From Ruegeria sp. THAF33 (GTDB taxonomy: Bacteria > Pseudomonadota > Alphaproteobacteria > Rhodobacterales > Rhodobacteraceae), in the NCBI RefSeq assembly GCF_009363615.1, contig NZ_CP045385.1:186001-250000 (forward strand): DNA of 64,000 bases, written 5' to 3'. Below, piece by piece: positions 8,618 to 17,246 of this stretch. A model generated the notes under the pieces. It was not told the DNA's origin and did not search any database. It saw nothing but the letters and a program-made list of their open reading frames with translations. The position numbers and the translations under genes are program-made. Each line of letters opens with the position of its first letter. Position 1 is the first letter of the stretch.

Positions 8618-9691
8618 ATGGCACGTTTTCACGACCTGAAAGTCACCGACATCCACAAAACCATCCGCGATGCGGTTGTCGTTACGCTTGAGCCCGTTAA
8701 CGGCGCAGCGGAACAGTTCGACTTCGCCGCCGGCCAGTACCTGACGTTCCGGCGCGAATTCGACGGTGAAGAACTGCGCCGCTCCTACTCCATCTGTGCC
8801 GGCAAGGATGACGGTGTTCTTCAGGTTGGCATAAAACGTGTCGAGGGTGGCGCATTCTCAAGCTGGGCAAATGAAGAGCTCAACATAGGTGACGTCGTGC
8901 AGGCGATGCCGCCCATGGGCAATTTCCATGTACCCATCGATGCGGGTGCGGAAAAACAATACCTTGGCTTCGCCGGCGGATCGGGGATCACGCCTGTTCT
9001 GTCGATCCTCAAAACCACATTGGCGCGCGAACCCAAATCCCGATTTACGCTGATCTATGCCAACAAGGGCATCAACACGATCATGTTCCGCGAGGAACTG
9101 GAGGATCTGAAGAACCTCTATATGGGTCGGCTGAACGTCATCCACATTCTGGAAACCGACGCGCAGGAGATTGACCTGTTTACCGGTCTGGTAACGCAGG
9201 AAAAATGCCGCGAGCTGTTCAAGCACTGGATCGATGTCAAGAATGCAGACACCGCATTCATCTGCGGACCAGAGCCGATGATGCTGGGTATTGCCGCCGC
9301 TCTGCGGGAACACGGACTTGAGGACAGCCAGATCAAGTTCGAACTCTTCGCAAGCGCCCAGCCGGGTCGGGCCAGGCGCAAGACAGACGCCGCCGACGCA
9401 GGCACGCAGGCAAACCAGACCAGTGCTTCGATCACACTGGACGGTGCGACGCAGACCGTCACCTTGCCGAAGGATCAGTCCATTCTGGATGCCGCCCTGG
9501 AAAATGCCATGGACGCGCCTTACGCCTGCAAGGCCGGGGTCTGTTCAACCTGCCGCTGCCGTGTTCTTGAGGGCGAAGTCGAGATGCTCGCCAATCACGC
9601 GCTGGAAGATTACGAGGTCGAAAAAGGTTACGTGCTGAGTTGTCAGGCTTACCCGGTGACCGACCGCGTGGTCGTGGACTACGACCAGTAA
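8618..9691 (+). CDS. paaE: 1,2-phenylacetyl-CoA epoxidase reductase PaaE
   Basis: 357 residues from ATG 8618, chosen because it has a GAGGAGG SD and the conserved start MARFHDLKV; the frame is open further upstream only inside paaD. Domain order is an FAD-binding barrel (RRSYSICAG), an NAD(P)-binding fold (GFAGGSGITPVLSIL), then a plant-type 2Fe-2S ferredoxin domain (CKAGVCSTCRCRV with the fourth Cys in LSCQAYP). It passes electrons from NADPH to the PaaA di-iron centre. Confidence 0.95.
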   Translation: MARFHDLKVTDIHKTIRDAVVVTLEPVNGAAEQFDFAAGQYLTFRREFDGEELRRSYSICAGKDDGVLQVGIKRVEGGAFSSWANEELNIGDVVQAMPPMGNFHVPIDAGAEKQYLGFAGGSGITPVLSILKTTLAREPKSRFTLIYANKGINTIMFREELEDLKNLYMGRLNVIHILETDAQEIDLFTGLVTQEKCRELFKHWIDVKNADTAFICGPEPMMLGIAAALREHGLEDSQIKFELFASAQPGRARRKTDAADAGTQANQTSASITLDGATQTVTLPKDQSILDAALENAMDAPYACKAGVCSTCRCRVLEGEVEMLANHALEDYEVEKGYVLSCQAYPVTDRVVVDYDQ

Positions 9692-9704
9692 AGGGAGAGG
9701 ATCA

Positions 9705-10466
9705 ATGACCGACGCCATGACACTTGACAGCTATCTGGCCGCAGGCGGAGTGCTGACCAATCCGACCAACGTACCGCCGCGTTACCGCGCCGAGCTGATG
9801 AAACTGATGGCTACGTTTGTAGACAGCGAACTCGCAGGTGCCGCAGGCTTTGCTGATGTCATCAACCAGGGCCCCGGCATAAAGGAACGCATCGCGGCGG
9901 CGAAGATCGTGTTGGAAAAGACGGACCATGCGGATCGGGTTCTGAAAATCATGGGTGAGTTCGGCGCCGACACGGATCGTTATGCCACGCATCACCCGTG
10001 GACTGCCCGGTTGGATCGAAAAGCGGATATCGGCGCGACCCGCAGCGAACATGACATGCGGCTTGCGGTGTTCAATTATCCGATTTCCGGTTGGACTGAT
10101 GCCGTCGTCATGAACCTGCTGATGAGCCGTGCCGTGGCAGAGCAACTGGCGGAGTTCTCGACCGTCTCTTACCAGCCACTGGCCGAGGCTTTTCGGCAGA
10201 TCGCACCGATCGAGGCGCATCACGGCGAACTGGCGTTGGAAGGCGCTGTGAAGTTGGTTGAAAACGGAGCGTCGCAAGACATGCAAGACGCTGTGGACTA
10301 TTGGTGGCCACGCGTAGCAGTGTCTTTCGGGAGGGATGACCCGAACCGATTTGAGCATCTGAGATCACTTGGTTTGCGCCATAGCACCAACGCTGCCCTT
10401 CGGGAACGTTGGGCTCGGTCAGCGGACGAAGCTCTGAAACAGTTGGGTTTGAAATCACCCTCATAG
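9705..10466 (+). CDS. additional PaaA/PaaC-family (phenylacetate catabolism, ferritin-like) protein
   Basis: 253 residues, helical, with the general look of the PaaA_PaaC family, including one ExxH pair (APIEAHHGELALEG, residues about 165-178). The first metal helix (VDSELAGAAGFADV) lacks a visible histidine, so a complete di-iron site is doubtful. It lies 13 bp after paaE with a good SD (GGGAGAGG), hence the last gene of the operon. It may be an accessory subunit or scaffold of the epoxidase. Its biochemical role is not known to me. It ends just before an IS relic. Confidence 0.72.
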   Translation: MTDAMTLDSYLAAGGVLTNPTNVPPRYRAELMKLMATFVDSELAGAAGFADVINQGPGIKERIAAAKIVLEKTDHADRVLKIMGEFGADTDRYATHHPWTARLDRKADIGATRSEHDMRLAVFNYPISGWTDAVVMNLLMSRAVAEQLAEFSTVSYQPLAEAFRQIAPIEAHHGELALEGAVKLVENGASQDMQDAVDYWWPRVAVSFGRDDPNRFEHLRSLGLRHSTNAALRERWARSADEALKQLGLKSPS

Positions 10467-10511
10467 TGCCACGATGCATCCAATTTCAAGGTACTTCAGG
10501 GTACACGTCCT

Positions 10512-10925
10512 AGAAAACGGAGCGGTGACACGCGTGATCCTTTCTGGTTGACTGACGAGCAGGAGGCCAGGCTCGCCCCCTTCTTAGCAGGGTCGCTTGG
10601 CAAGCCTCTGGCTGATGACAAAGGGGTATTAAGCGGGACTATCTTCATCAATCGCAATGGTTCGCGGTGGCGCGACGTTCCCGAGAAATACAGAGCGCAC
10701 AACTCGCTTTACAGCCGGAGAAAGCGTTGGTGCGAGAAAGGTATCTTCGCCGGAATGCTGGCCGGCCTTGTTGCCGGGCAGGGCGAGAAGAAGACTGTGA
10801 TGATCCCCATCGTGGCATCATTGGCGTGCCGCCCTGTTGGGCAATAAGCGCGACCTGTTCCAGGATCTTCCAATCAGCGATCGCACCCGCAGCAACAGTC
10901 GTTTACTGGTTAGGAATCGCGACCC
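10512..10925 (+). pseudogene. IS5-family transposase remnant (copy 1, internally deleted)
   Basis: The N-terminal transposase part (LTDEQEARLAPFL ... NGSRWRDVPEKYRAHNSLYSRRKRW) reads from 10548 to about 10800. Another frame then resumes directly at a transposase C-terminus (SRIFQSAIAPAATVVYWL, about 10855-10905). The middle, with the catalytic DDE region, is missing and the frames disagree, so the copy is dead. The leader before the frame (GGTGACAC.CGT) is shared with copy 2 near 15.39 kb, which places the element's start near 10512. No clean terminal repeats or target duplication were identified. Confidence 0.8.
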
Positions 10926-11060
10926 CAGAGCCTGTTTTGAAGTTCATGGTTTTCTTTTCGTCGGTCGCTCCATTCTGATAGTTCTGTTTACATTTGCTCA
11001 TCACCTTGCATACGATCCGGTTGAATTCTTTCGATTGTTCTAACGCAAAGGTTTGATGCC

Positions 11061-12692
11061 ATGGCAGAAACGCTGGACCTGCATAAGTTCGAGAACCTAA
11101 GTCCTTTCCAGATCAAAGACGAACTCATAAAGCTGGCGCAGAGGGAGTCGCGCCAAATGGCACTGCCATATTTGAACGCAGGGCGCGGCAACCCGAATTG
11201 GATCGCTACCAAGGCGAGAGAGGCGTTCTTCCTTTTGGGTCAGTTCGCGATGACCGAGGCACAGCGACATCGCAATGAACCACAAGTTGGACTAGCCGGT
11301 ATGCCACAAGGGCCGGGATGTTACGAACGGCTCAAGGCATACTGCGCCGAAACGTCGGAAAAAAACGGTCCTCCAGGTGCAGATACTTTGGTGGCCGTGG
11401 TGGATTTTGCGATTGAAAAATTTGGTTTCACAGCAGACGATTTCGTACTCGAATTGACCGACGGTATCATTGGCGACCACTACCCGATGCCGGACAGGTG
11501 CTTGGAACACAATGAGGCGATCGTCCACGAATACGTGATGTGGGCGATGTGCGCAGGCCATCGGCCCGACGCAAAGTTCGATATCTACGCAGTAGAGGGC
11601 GGAACTGCTGCGATGTGCTATATTTTCAAAGCGCTCAAGAACCAGCGGTTGCTTAATGCAGGCGACACAATTGCATTGGGCACGCCGATCTTCACGCCTT
11701 ATCTGGAAATGCCGGTGCTTGAAGATTACGGGTTGAATACTGTGGATGTGTCTTCTGCTGAAGAAGATCATTTTCAACTTAACGACAACGATTTTGAACT
11801 GCTGGCCGATCCCAAAGTCAAAGCGCTGTTCTTGGTCAACCCAGGGAATCCATCCTCTGTCGCGATCAGCCCCGAAGTCATGACCCGACTTGTGGACTTC
11901 GTAAAGACCCGCCGTCCTGACCTGATCATATTGACAGATGATGTCTACGGCACATTCGTACCCGACTTTCAATCGGTGATGGGACATCTTCCTGAAAATA
12001 CGATCGGGGTTTACTCCTACTCGAAGTATTTTGGTTGCACGGGCTGGCGTCTGGGCGCAATTCTGGTGGCCGAGAACAACATCTTTGACAAGATGATTGC
12101 TGAGGCACCGGACGAGACCAAAGCTGTGGTGAACGCCCGGTATGAATCGCTGACCCCCGACCCGTCCTCGTTCAAGTTCATTGATCGGATTGTCGCCGAC
12201 AGCCGGGATGTCGCACTAAATCACACTGCGGGTCTGTCGGTGCCACAACAAGTGATGATGACATTATTCTCGCTTGTTGAATTGATGGACCAAGAGAAAG
12301 TTTATCAGAAATTCTGTTGGGGTATCTTGAAGCACCGTTTTGATGAACTGGTCGATGGATTGGGCGTTGAAGTCGCCGACAACCCGTTGTTCGACAAGTA
12401 TTATGGCATCATAGATTTCGAGTTCTGGCTGCGGAAATACGTCGGCGAAGATGTGGTCGAATGGATCAAGGAAAACGTTCACCCGTTGGATATCTCGTTC
12501 AAACTGGCGCAGGACCACGGAATCGTGCTGTTGAACGGGTCCGGTTTTGATGCGCCCAACTGGTCTGCACGCGTGTCTTTCGCCAATTTGGACGACAGCG
12601 CCTATCGCCAGATCGGTCGCGCTGTACGGGCTGTGGCCGTTGGATATGTGCAGGCTTATCGCGCGTCAAAAGGATTGCCGTTGCACGGTTAA
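11061..12692 (+). CDS. aspD: bifunctional aspartate aminotransferase / L-aspartate 4-decarboxylase (PLP)
   Basis: 543 residues, the length of AspD/Asd and about 140 more than a normal aminotransferase. The fold-type I PLP signature is present: K322 in GVYSYSKYFGCTGWRLGA binds the cofactor, and LFLVNPGNPSS and ILTDDVYG are cofactor-contact motifs. The enzyme beta-decarboxylates aspartate to alanine and CO2. Next door and convergent is AspT, which exchanges aspartate for alanine; together they form a decarboxylative proton-motive cycle. GC is lower than in neighbours, and IS relics bracket the pair, suggesting transfer. Confidence 0.92.
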   Translation: MAETLDLHKFENLSPFQIKDELIKLAQRESRQMALPYLNAGRGNPNWIATKAREAFFLLGQFAMTEAQRHRNEPQVGLAGMPQGPGCYERLKAYCAETSEKNGPPGADTLVAVVDFAIEKFGFTADDFVLELTDGIIGDHYPMPDRCLEHNEAIVHEYVMWAMCAGHRPDAKFDIYAVEGGTAAMCYIFKALKNQRLLNAGDTIALGTPIFTPYLEMPVLEDYGLNTVDVSSAEEDHFQLNDNDFELLADPKVKALFLVNPGNPSSVAISPEVMTRLVDFVKTRRPDLIILTDDVYGTFVPDFQSVMGHLPENTIGVYSYSKYFGCTGWRLGAILVAENNIFDKMIAEAPDETKAVVNARYESLTPDPSSFKFIDRIVADSRDVALNHTAGLSVPQQVMMTLFSLVELMDQEKVYQKFCWGILKHRFDELVDGLGVEVADNPLFDKYYGIIDFEFWLRKYVGEDVVEWIKENVHPLDISFKLAQDHGIVLLNGSGFDAPNWSARVSFANLDDSAYRQIGRAVRAVAVGYVQAYRASKGLPLHG

Positions 12693-12700
12693 AAACATGG

Positions 12701-12748
12701 CCGCTGAGGACGCAGGCGACCCAAACTATCAGCCTGTCTTCTCAGCGG
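12701..12748. terminator. long stem-loop between the convergent aspD and aspT genes
   Basis: CCGCTGAG (12701-12708) pairs with CTCAGCGG (12741-12748), and inside it CAGGC pairs with GCCTG. No T-run follows on either strand, so it is a plausible transcript-end structure rather than a textbook intrinsic terminator. Confidence 0.4.
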
Positions 12749-12809
12749 GTCATGTCCTAGCCGCATGCCACATAGTCGCGATCGAAAGTTGAGGTAATTC
12801 TGAAGCGAC

Positions 12810-14510
12810 TTACGGTACGAACGCCACAACGAGCGGGCCCCAGAGCGTCAAAAAGATATTTGCAACCGCATAGGTCATGGTGAACGCTGGCGTGGGAGTG
12901 GAGTTCCCTGCCTTTTCAAGCAACGTGGCAAACCCCGGGTTCCCGGACCGGGACCCGGTAACAACCGCGCAGGCTTCGACCGGGTTTTTGATGCGCAAGA
13001 CATAGTAGTTAATAGGGAATTGAACAATCATTGGCATCATTGTGACCAGGACTCCCAACAGAAGCAGGGTAACGCCGTACTGTTGAATTGCTTCCAGAGC
13101 AGGTTTACCGGCATTCAAACCAACAACCCCGACGAATACCGCCAATCCGAAACTCTGCAGAAAATTTGCGGCCCCATGGTTGATCCCGCCGATCTTTGGT
13201 CGGCGAATACGCAAATACCCGATTATCAACCCTGTCACGAGGCACCCAAGGCCCGAGCCGAGCGACACTTTGGTTCCAGCGATCACGAAGCTGATTTCGC
13301 CAATCAAATAGCCAATTGCCACACCAATCCCCAGCGCGATGAAATTTGTGGCCGAAGCCAATGGCGGTACGTATCCCGCCTCTTTTGCCGCTCGGTTCAA
13401 GTCGTCTTTGTGGCCGACGATGCAGATCTCATCGCCTGCATGAATTTCGGTATTTTGCAACACCGGCACTTCGTGACCCATTCGGGTAATTTTTGAGATG
13501 TGAACGCCGCGTCGTTGATCGGCTGTCAGGGCTTCGCGTAATTCGGCAAGAGTTTTACCTGTCAGTTTCCGATTAGTGACAACAACATTTCGACGTTCTT
13601 CCACTACCGTCAATTCAGGTGGGTACTCACCAATTTCTCCGCTTGCACTACCTTCGAACCGGGTCAGGGTTGTAACAAGCCCCGATACAACGATGACGTC
13701 TCCTGGGCTGATAATCATGTCCGGTTTGGGATCTAACGGCGCACCTTCATGCAGAATTTTCTCGACGATCAGGTCGCCGTCGTAAGTGTTTTCGATGGAT
13801 TTAACTGACTTTCCTGCAATCGAGGCGTCGGAACCTACCTGATAGGCACGGGCGTTAAAGCGGTTCATTGGGAGGAACTCGCCTTCTTCCAGTTTGCGGC
13901 CACCCCCGCTGAGTTTTTGGGCCAGCTTAATCGCCTCTTTACGCAGATCCACGCGCATTATGATTGGAATGACACTCACCGCCAAAATTGGCCCGATCGA
14001 GCCGAAGATGTAAGTGACTGAATATCCCACGGCGATGTTGGTTTTGAGCTTTTCCGCTTCGTCAGCGGCCAGCCCAAGCAGGTCGATGGCATTTCCAGCG
14101 GTACCAATGATTGCGGATTGCGTAAGCCCTCCTGCAGCCAGCCCGGCGGCCAACCCTTTGTCCAACCCAGCCAAACGGGCGACGACCACCACAAAGAAAA
14201 GTCCCCAGACAGTCATCATAAATGCAGCCAGTAACTTGGTAAGTGCGGTTCGGTTCAGAGCTGCAAAAAATTGAGGGCCACCATTATAGCCGACCATAAA
14301 AATGAAGAGAGAGAAGAAAATATTCTGGACATCGGTGCTCAGGTTAATGCCCCCGATTTGACCTACAAGAACGGCCACCAAAAGGGTTCCGGCGATGCCA
14401 CCAAGTTCGAACTTGCCGACCCTGAACTTTCCAACGCCATAACCTAAGCCCAGACAAAGAAACAGCGCCATAATCGGGAAGGTACGAAGCTGCTCAGAAA
14501 TCAATTCCAT
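12810..14510 (-). CDS. aspT: aspartate:alanine antiporter (AAE family)
   Basis: 566 residues from the ATG at 14510, chosen for its SD (CAGGAG) and because the conserved MELISEQLRTFPIMALFL begins there. Architecture is typical of AspT: N-terminal membrane helices, a central cytoplasmic region with two RCK_C/TrkA-C modules (about residues 205-375, DASIAGKSV and RKLTGKTLAEL), then a second helix block. Electrogenic exchange of aspartate(-) for alanine(0) with AspD in the cytosol consumes a proton and yields proton-motive force. It is convergent with aspD. Confidence 0.92.
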   Translation of the reverse strand: MELISEQLRTFPIMALFLCLGLGYGVGKFRVGKFELGGIAGTLLVAVLVGQIGGINLSTDVQNIFFSLFIFMVGYNGGPQFFAALNRTALTKLLAAFMMTVWGLFFVVVVARLAGLDKGLAAGLAAGGLTQSAIIGTAGNAIDLLGLAADEAEKLKTNIAVGYSVTYIFGSIGPILAVSVIPIIMRVDLRKEAIKLAQKLSGGGRKLEEGEFLPMNRFNARAYQVGSDASIAGKSVKSIENTYDGDLIVEKILHEGAPLDPKPDMIISPGDVIVVSGLVTTLTRFEGSASGEIGEYPPELTVVEERRNVVVTNRKLTGKTLAELREALTADQRRGVHISKITRMGHEVPVLQNTEIHAGDEICIVGHKDDLNRAAKEAGYVPPLASATNFIALGIGVAIGYLIGEISFVIAGTKVSLGSGLGCLVTGLIIGYLRIRRPKIGGINHGAANFLQSFGLAVFVGVVGLNAGKPALEAIQQYGVTLLLLGVLVTMMPMIVQFPINYYVLRIKNPVEACAVVTGSRSGNPGFATLLEKAGNSTPTPAFTMTYAVANIFLTLWGPLVVAFVP

Positions 14511-14669
14511 TTTGAAATCTCCTGCGTCTCTCTTCAGGGTCGTTCCGATCAAGATACAGTGACTAACTATATTGAAAACAAAAAAACAATGTGACTGACG
14601 TAGCGCGAGGATTTAAGAGCACAGCGCTTTGCATCTCTATTCCGGCGGAAAGGTTTCGAAAAAGAGCTA

Positions 14670-15390
14670 ATGTACATGGGCGAGGATTCCCAGTCAGTGG
14701 ATGACGGTTTCTTTGAGTGCGGTCGCTGATTGGAAGACCCCGGATCAACGGAGATGGCGAGTTGCCGCACGCCTCCAATTCTTAAGCCCGCCAAACATAG
14801 TCTCGATGCAGTTGCGGCGCTTGTCTTCCTTGACTGGCATCACGGCCACGTTCCCCAAGCAGCCAATCCACATTTGGGATGCTACTGAGCAGAGCCCGGG
14901 CGTCGATGTAATCATTGTCGCTCCCGGCGGTCACGAACAGGTTGAGCGGGCGACCCTGGCCATCGCAGGCGGGCATCAGCTTGGTATTCATGCCGCCCTT
15001 GGTGCGCCCGATCAGGCGGCCACGCCCTCCGTTTTTTCGGCCATACTGGTCTCGGTGCCGTGTGCGATGAGATAAGTCGCGTCCATTGCCCGGCAGGGGA
15101 TCGTGTTCTTCCTTTCGCCGTGCCCGGCAACCAGTTCGGCCAGCATCCGGGCGAAGATACCCTTCTTGCACCAACGCTTCCACCGGCTGTTAAGCGTCTT
15201 GTGAGTTCTGTATTCCTCGGGAGTATCGCGCCACCGCGAACCAATGCAGTTGATGAAGACAATCCTGCGTAACACCGGTTTGTCATCAACCCGAGGCCCG
15301 CCGTGCGACTTCACGAAGAAGGGGGCATGCCTAGCCATCTGCGCGCCGGTCAACCAGAAAAAATGACGTGTGTCACCGCCTCGGTTTTCA
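14670..15390 (-). pseudogene. IS5-family transposase remnant (copy 2, frameshifted)
   Basis: Read leftward, the N-terminus (NCIGSRWRDTPEEYRTHKTLNSRWKRW) runs from 15353, then another frame carries GRTKGGMNTKLMPACDGQGRPLNL. A third gives RRNCIETMFGGLKNWRRA, holding the last catalytic Glu of the DDE triad. The C-terminus (VFQSATALKETVIH, then TGA in place of a Trp codon) is recognisably the same as copy 1. Several frameshifts and the stop make it non-functional. With copy 1, in inverted orientation, it brackets aspD-aspT. Confidence 0.85.
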
Positions 15391-15543
15391 AGCCGTGAAC
15401 CGTGCCGCGCAGTGAATACGGATGCACCATGGCATTATTTATGAAGTAGCTGCCGATTTTTTTGGTCTGCGAGTTGATCCGCCCTGTCTTCTGGAATGTT
15501 GAACCCGGCCAGTTTCTCAAACTGAACCGGGCTTGCGACAGGG

Positions 15544-16674
15544 TCAGAGACACTCGGCCAGAGTTTTTGCCATGTTGAGAATAACTTGCGGGTAGAGACC
15601 GGCTCCGGGTTCCAGATCAGAGCCCAGCGGATCGATTACGCCCGTTTTCGCCTCGGTCCCGTCTAGCACGGTTTTGACGATACCGGGGTTGAATTGCGGC
15701 TCGGCGAGAACGCAGTTGATACCCTCTTCGCGGATACGGGTTTGAATCTCGGCGATACGAGCCGGGCTCGGGTCCGAGGCGTCGGCGATGGAAATCGCAC
15801 CTGCGGCTGGAAAGTCAAATGCATCCTCGAAATACTGGTAGGCGTCGTGGAACACGACGAAGCTTCCTCCGCGTACCGGTCCAAGCGTCTCGGCCACTTG
15901 TTCAGACAGCGCGGCCATTTCAGCGCGCGCGGCTGCGGCATTGGCAAAATATGCACCTGCATTGTCCGGGTCGGCAGACGACAGCTGCGCGGCGATCAGA
16001 TTCAGCCAGGTTTCTGCATTTGCCGGTGAAAGCCACGCATGTGGGTCGTGCGCGCCATGCGCGTGATCATGATGCTCATCATGCTTGTCTTGATCGGCAT
16101 GTTCTTCGTGATCGTGATCATCATCCTTGGCGTGGTCGTCGTGATCATGCTCGTGATCATCATCCTTGGCGTGGTCGTCGTGATCATGCTCGTGGTCATC
16201 ATCCTTTGCATGGTCGTCGTGACCATGTTCATGATCATCATGATCGTGCCGGTCGTCTTCGATGTGCTCATCATCATGATCATGTTCGTCTTCGCCGCCA
16301 TGATCGTGTGCCTCGAAAACAGCGCTTTCGCGGAACTCCAGAAGAACCGTACCATCCGCGTCAAGAAGGGACGTGACCGTCGCACTGTCGGCAAGGGTTT
16401 CGATGGCACTTTCCATCCAAGGTGTCAGGTCTTCTCCTACCCAGAACACCAGATCGGCATCCTGCAATGCGGCCGCCTCGGACGGGCGCAGGTTGTATTC
16501 ATGAGGCGAGGCACCTGGTGCGACGATCAGGGCCGGTGTTCCGACGCCGTCCATAACCCGGGAAACGAGCGAGTGGATCGGTGCGATATCGACCGCGACG
16601 TTCGGAACGTCCGCAATGGCCGTTCCTCCCATCAATGCAACCGTGATCGAAACTGGAAGAAGCTTTCTGGACAT
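15544..16674 (-). CDS. znuA: zinc ABC transporter, periplasmic zinc-binding protein
   Basis: 376 residues with a signal peptide (ending near GGTAIADVP). It captures Zn2+ for ZnuBC. The cluster A-1 metal ligands are visible as histidines in APIHSLVSR, ASPHEYNLR region, AHDPHAWLSP and VVFHDAYQYF. Between the first two lobes lies an unusually long His/Asp-rich loop (about residues 120-215), built partly from a 13-residue repeat of the form EHDHDDHAKDDDH. It is divergent from zur-znuCB, with a Zur-like operator in the 57-bp gap. Confidence 0.95.
   Translation of the reverse strand: MSRKLLPVSITVALMGGTAIADVPNVAVDIAPIHSLVSRVMDGVGTPALIVAPGASPHEYNLRPSEAAALQDADLVFWVGEDLTPWMESAIETLADSATVTSLLDADGTVLLEFRESAVFEAHDHGGEDEHDHDDEHIEDDRHDHDDHEHGHDDHAKDDDHEHDHDDHAKDDDHEHDHDDHAKDDDHDHEEHADQDKHDEHHDHAHGAHDPHAWLSPANAETWLNLIAAQLSSADPDNAGAYFANAAAARAEMAALSEQVAETLGPVRGGSFVVFHDAYQYFEDAFDFPAAGAISIADASDPSPARIAEIQTRIREEGINCVLAEPQFNPGIVKTVLDGTEAKTGVIDPLGSDLEPGAGLYPQVILNMAKTLAECL
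16114..16230 (-). repeat. three 39-bp tandem repeats inside znuA
   Basis: Units 16114-16152 and 16153-16191 are identical; 16192-16230 differs at a few positions. Each encodes 13 residues of the His-rich metal-buffering loop, so copy-number change keeps the frame. Confidence 0.9.
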
Positions 16675-16689
16675 CAGACCCTCTGTGTG

Positions 16690-16705
16690 ATTTTATAACG
16701 TTACG
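16690..16705. promoter_or_regulatory. candidate Zur operator between znuA and zur
   Basis: On the minus strand the site reads GTAACGTTATAAAAT, close to the alphaproteobacterial Zur palindrome built on GTTATAAC. It lies in the shared promoter region of znuA and zur-znuCB, where zinc-loaded Zur would repress both. A second AT-rich element (ATGATATGAAATAACAT, 16717-16733) overlaps the zur start. Confidence 0.5.
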
Positions 16706-16731
16706 AGTGGCAATACATGATATGAAATAAC

Positions 16732-17244
16732 ATGACAAGCGATACGAACCCTGCCTCTGTCGATGAGGCGGCCCCGGTCGGGTTTCAGGAACATGACCAT
16801 CAGAGTTGCGTCAAAACTGCGTTGGTATCCGCCGAGGCGCGCTGCAAGGGCGAGGGGCTGCGCCTGACGCCGGTTCGCCGCAAGGTCTTGGAAATGCTGC
16901 TGCAAGAGCATCGGGCCCTTGGTGCCTATGCAATTCTTGACCGCCTGCGAGAGGAAGGGTTCGGGTCTCAACCTCCGGTCGCCTATCGGGCGCTTGATTT
17001 CCTTGTTCAAAACGGCTTCGTTCACAAGATCGAGCGGCTGAATGCATTCGTTGCCTGCTCTCACCCCGGCGCGTCGCATTCGCCGGCATTCATGATTTGC
17101 AGAAAGTGCGATGCCGTTGCCGAGGCGCAGTCCATGCCGGCCAAAGGTGTTCTGGGTGCCGCTGCGCGCGCAGCGGGTTTCGAGATCGAGCGAACGGTTG
17201 TAGAAGCCGAGGGACTTTGCCCCGACTGCACCGAAAAGGCCTGA
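16732..17244 (+). CDS. zur: Fur-family zinc uptake regulator Zur
   Basis: 170 residues. The Fur-type winged HTH (LRLTPVRRKVLEMLLQEHRALGAYAILDRL) is followed by a dimerisation domain with a structural zinc site made of two CxxC pairs (CRKC and CPDC) and a His-rich stretch (CSHPGASHS). Zinc binding enables repression of zinc importers. Its place next to znuA and in front of znuC, only 2 bp away, identifies it as Zur rather than Fur. Confidence 0.93.
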   Translation: MTSDTNPASVDEAAPVGFQEHDHQSCVKTALVSAEARCKGEGLRLTPVRRKVLEMLLQEHRALGAYAILDRLREEGFGSQPPVAYRALDFLVQNGFVHKIERLNAFVACSHPGASHSPAFMICRKCDAVAEAQSMPAKGVLGAAARAAGFEIERTVVEAEGLCPDCTEKA

Positions 17245-17246
17245 AA

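Noticed and set aside
16114-16230. Regular repeats resembling a CRISPR array
   Set aside because: The 39-bp units are directly joined with no spacers and are in frame within znuA.
16039-16698. A plus-strand frame that looks like a very hydrophobic membrane protein
   Set aside because: The hydrophobic run is the antisense reading of the His/Asp repeat codons of znuA (GTC/ATG-rich), so it is a repeat artefact.
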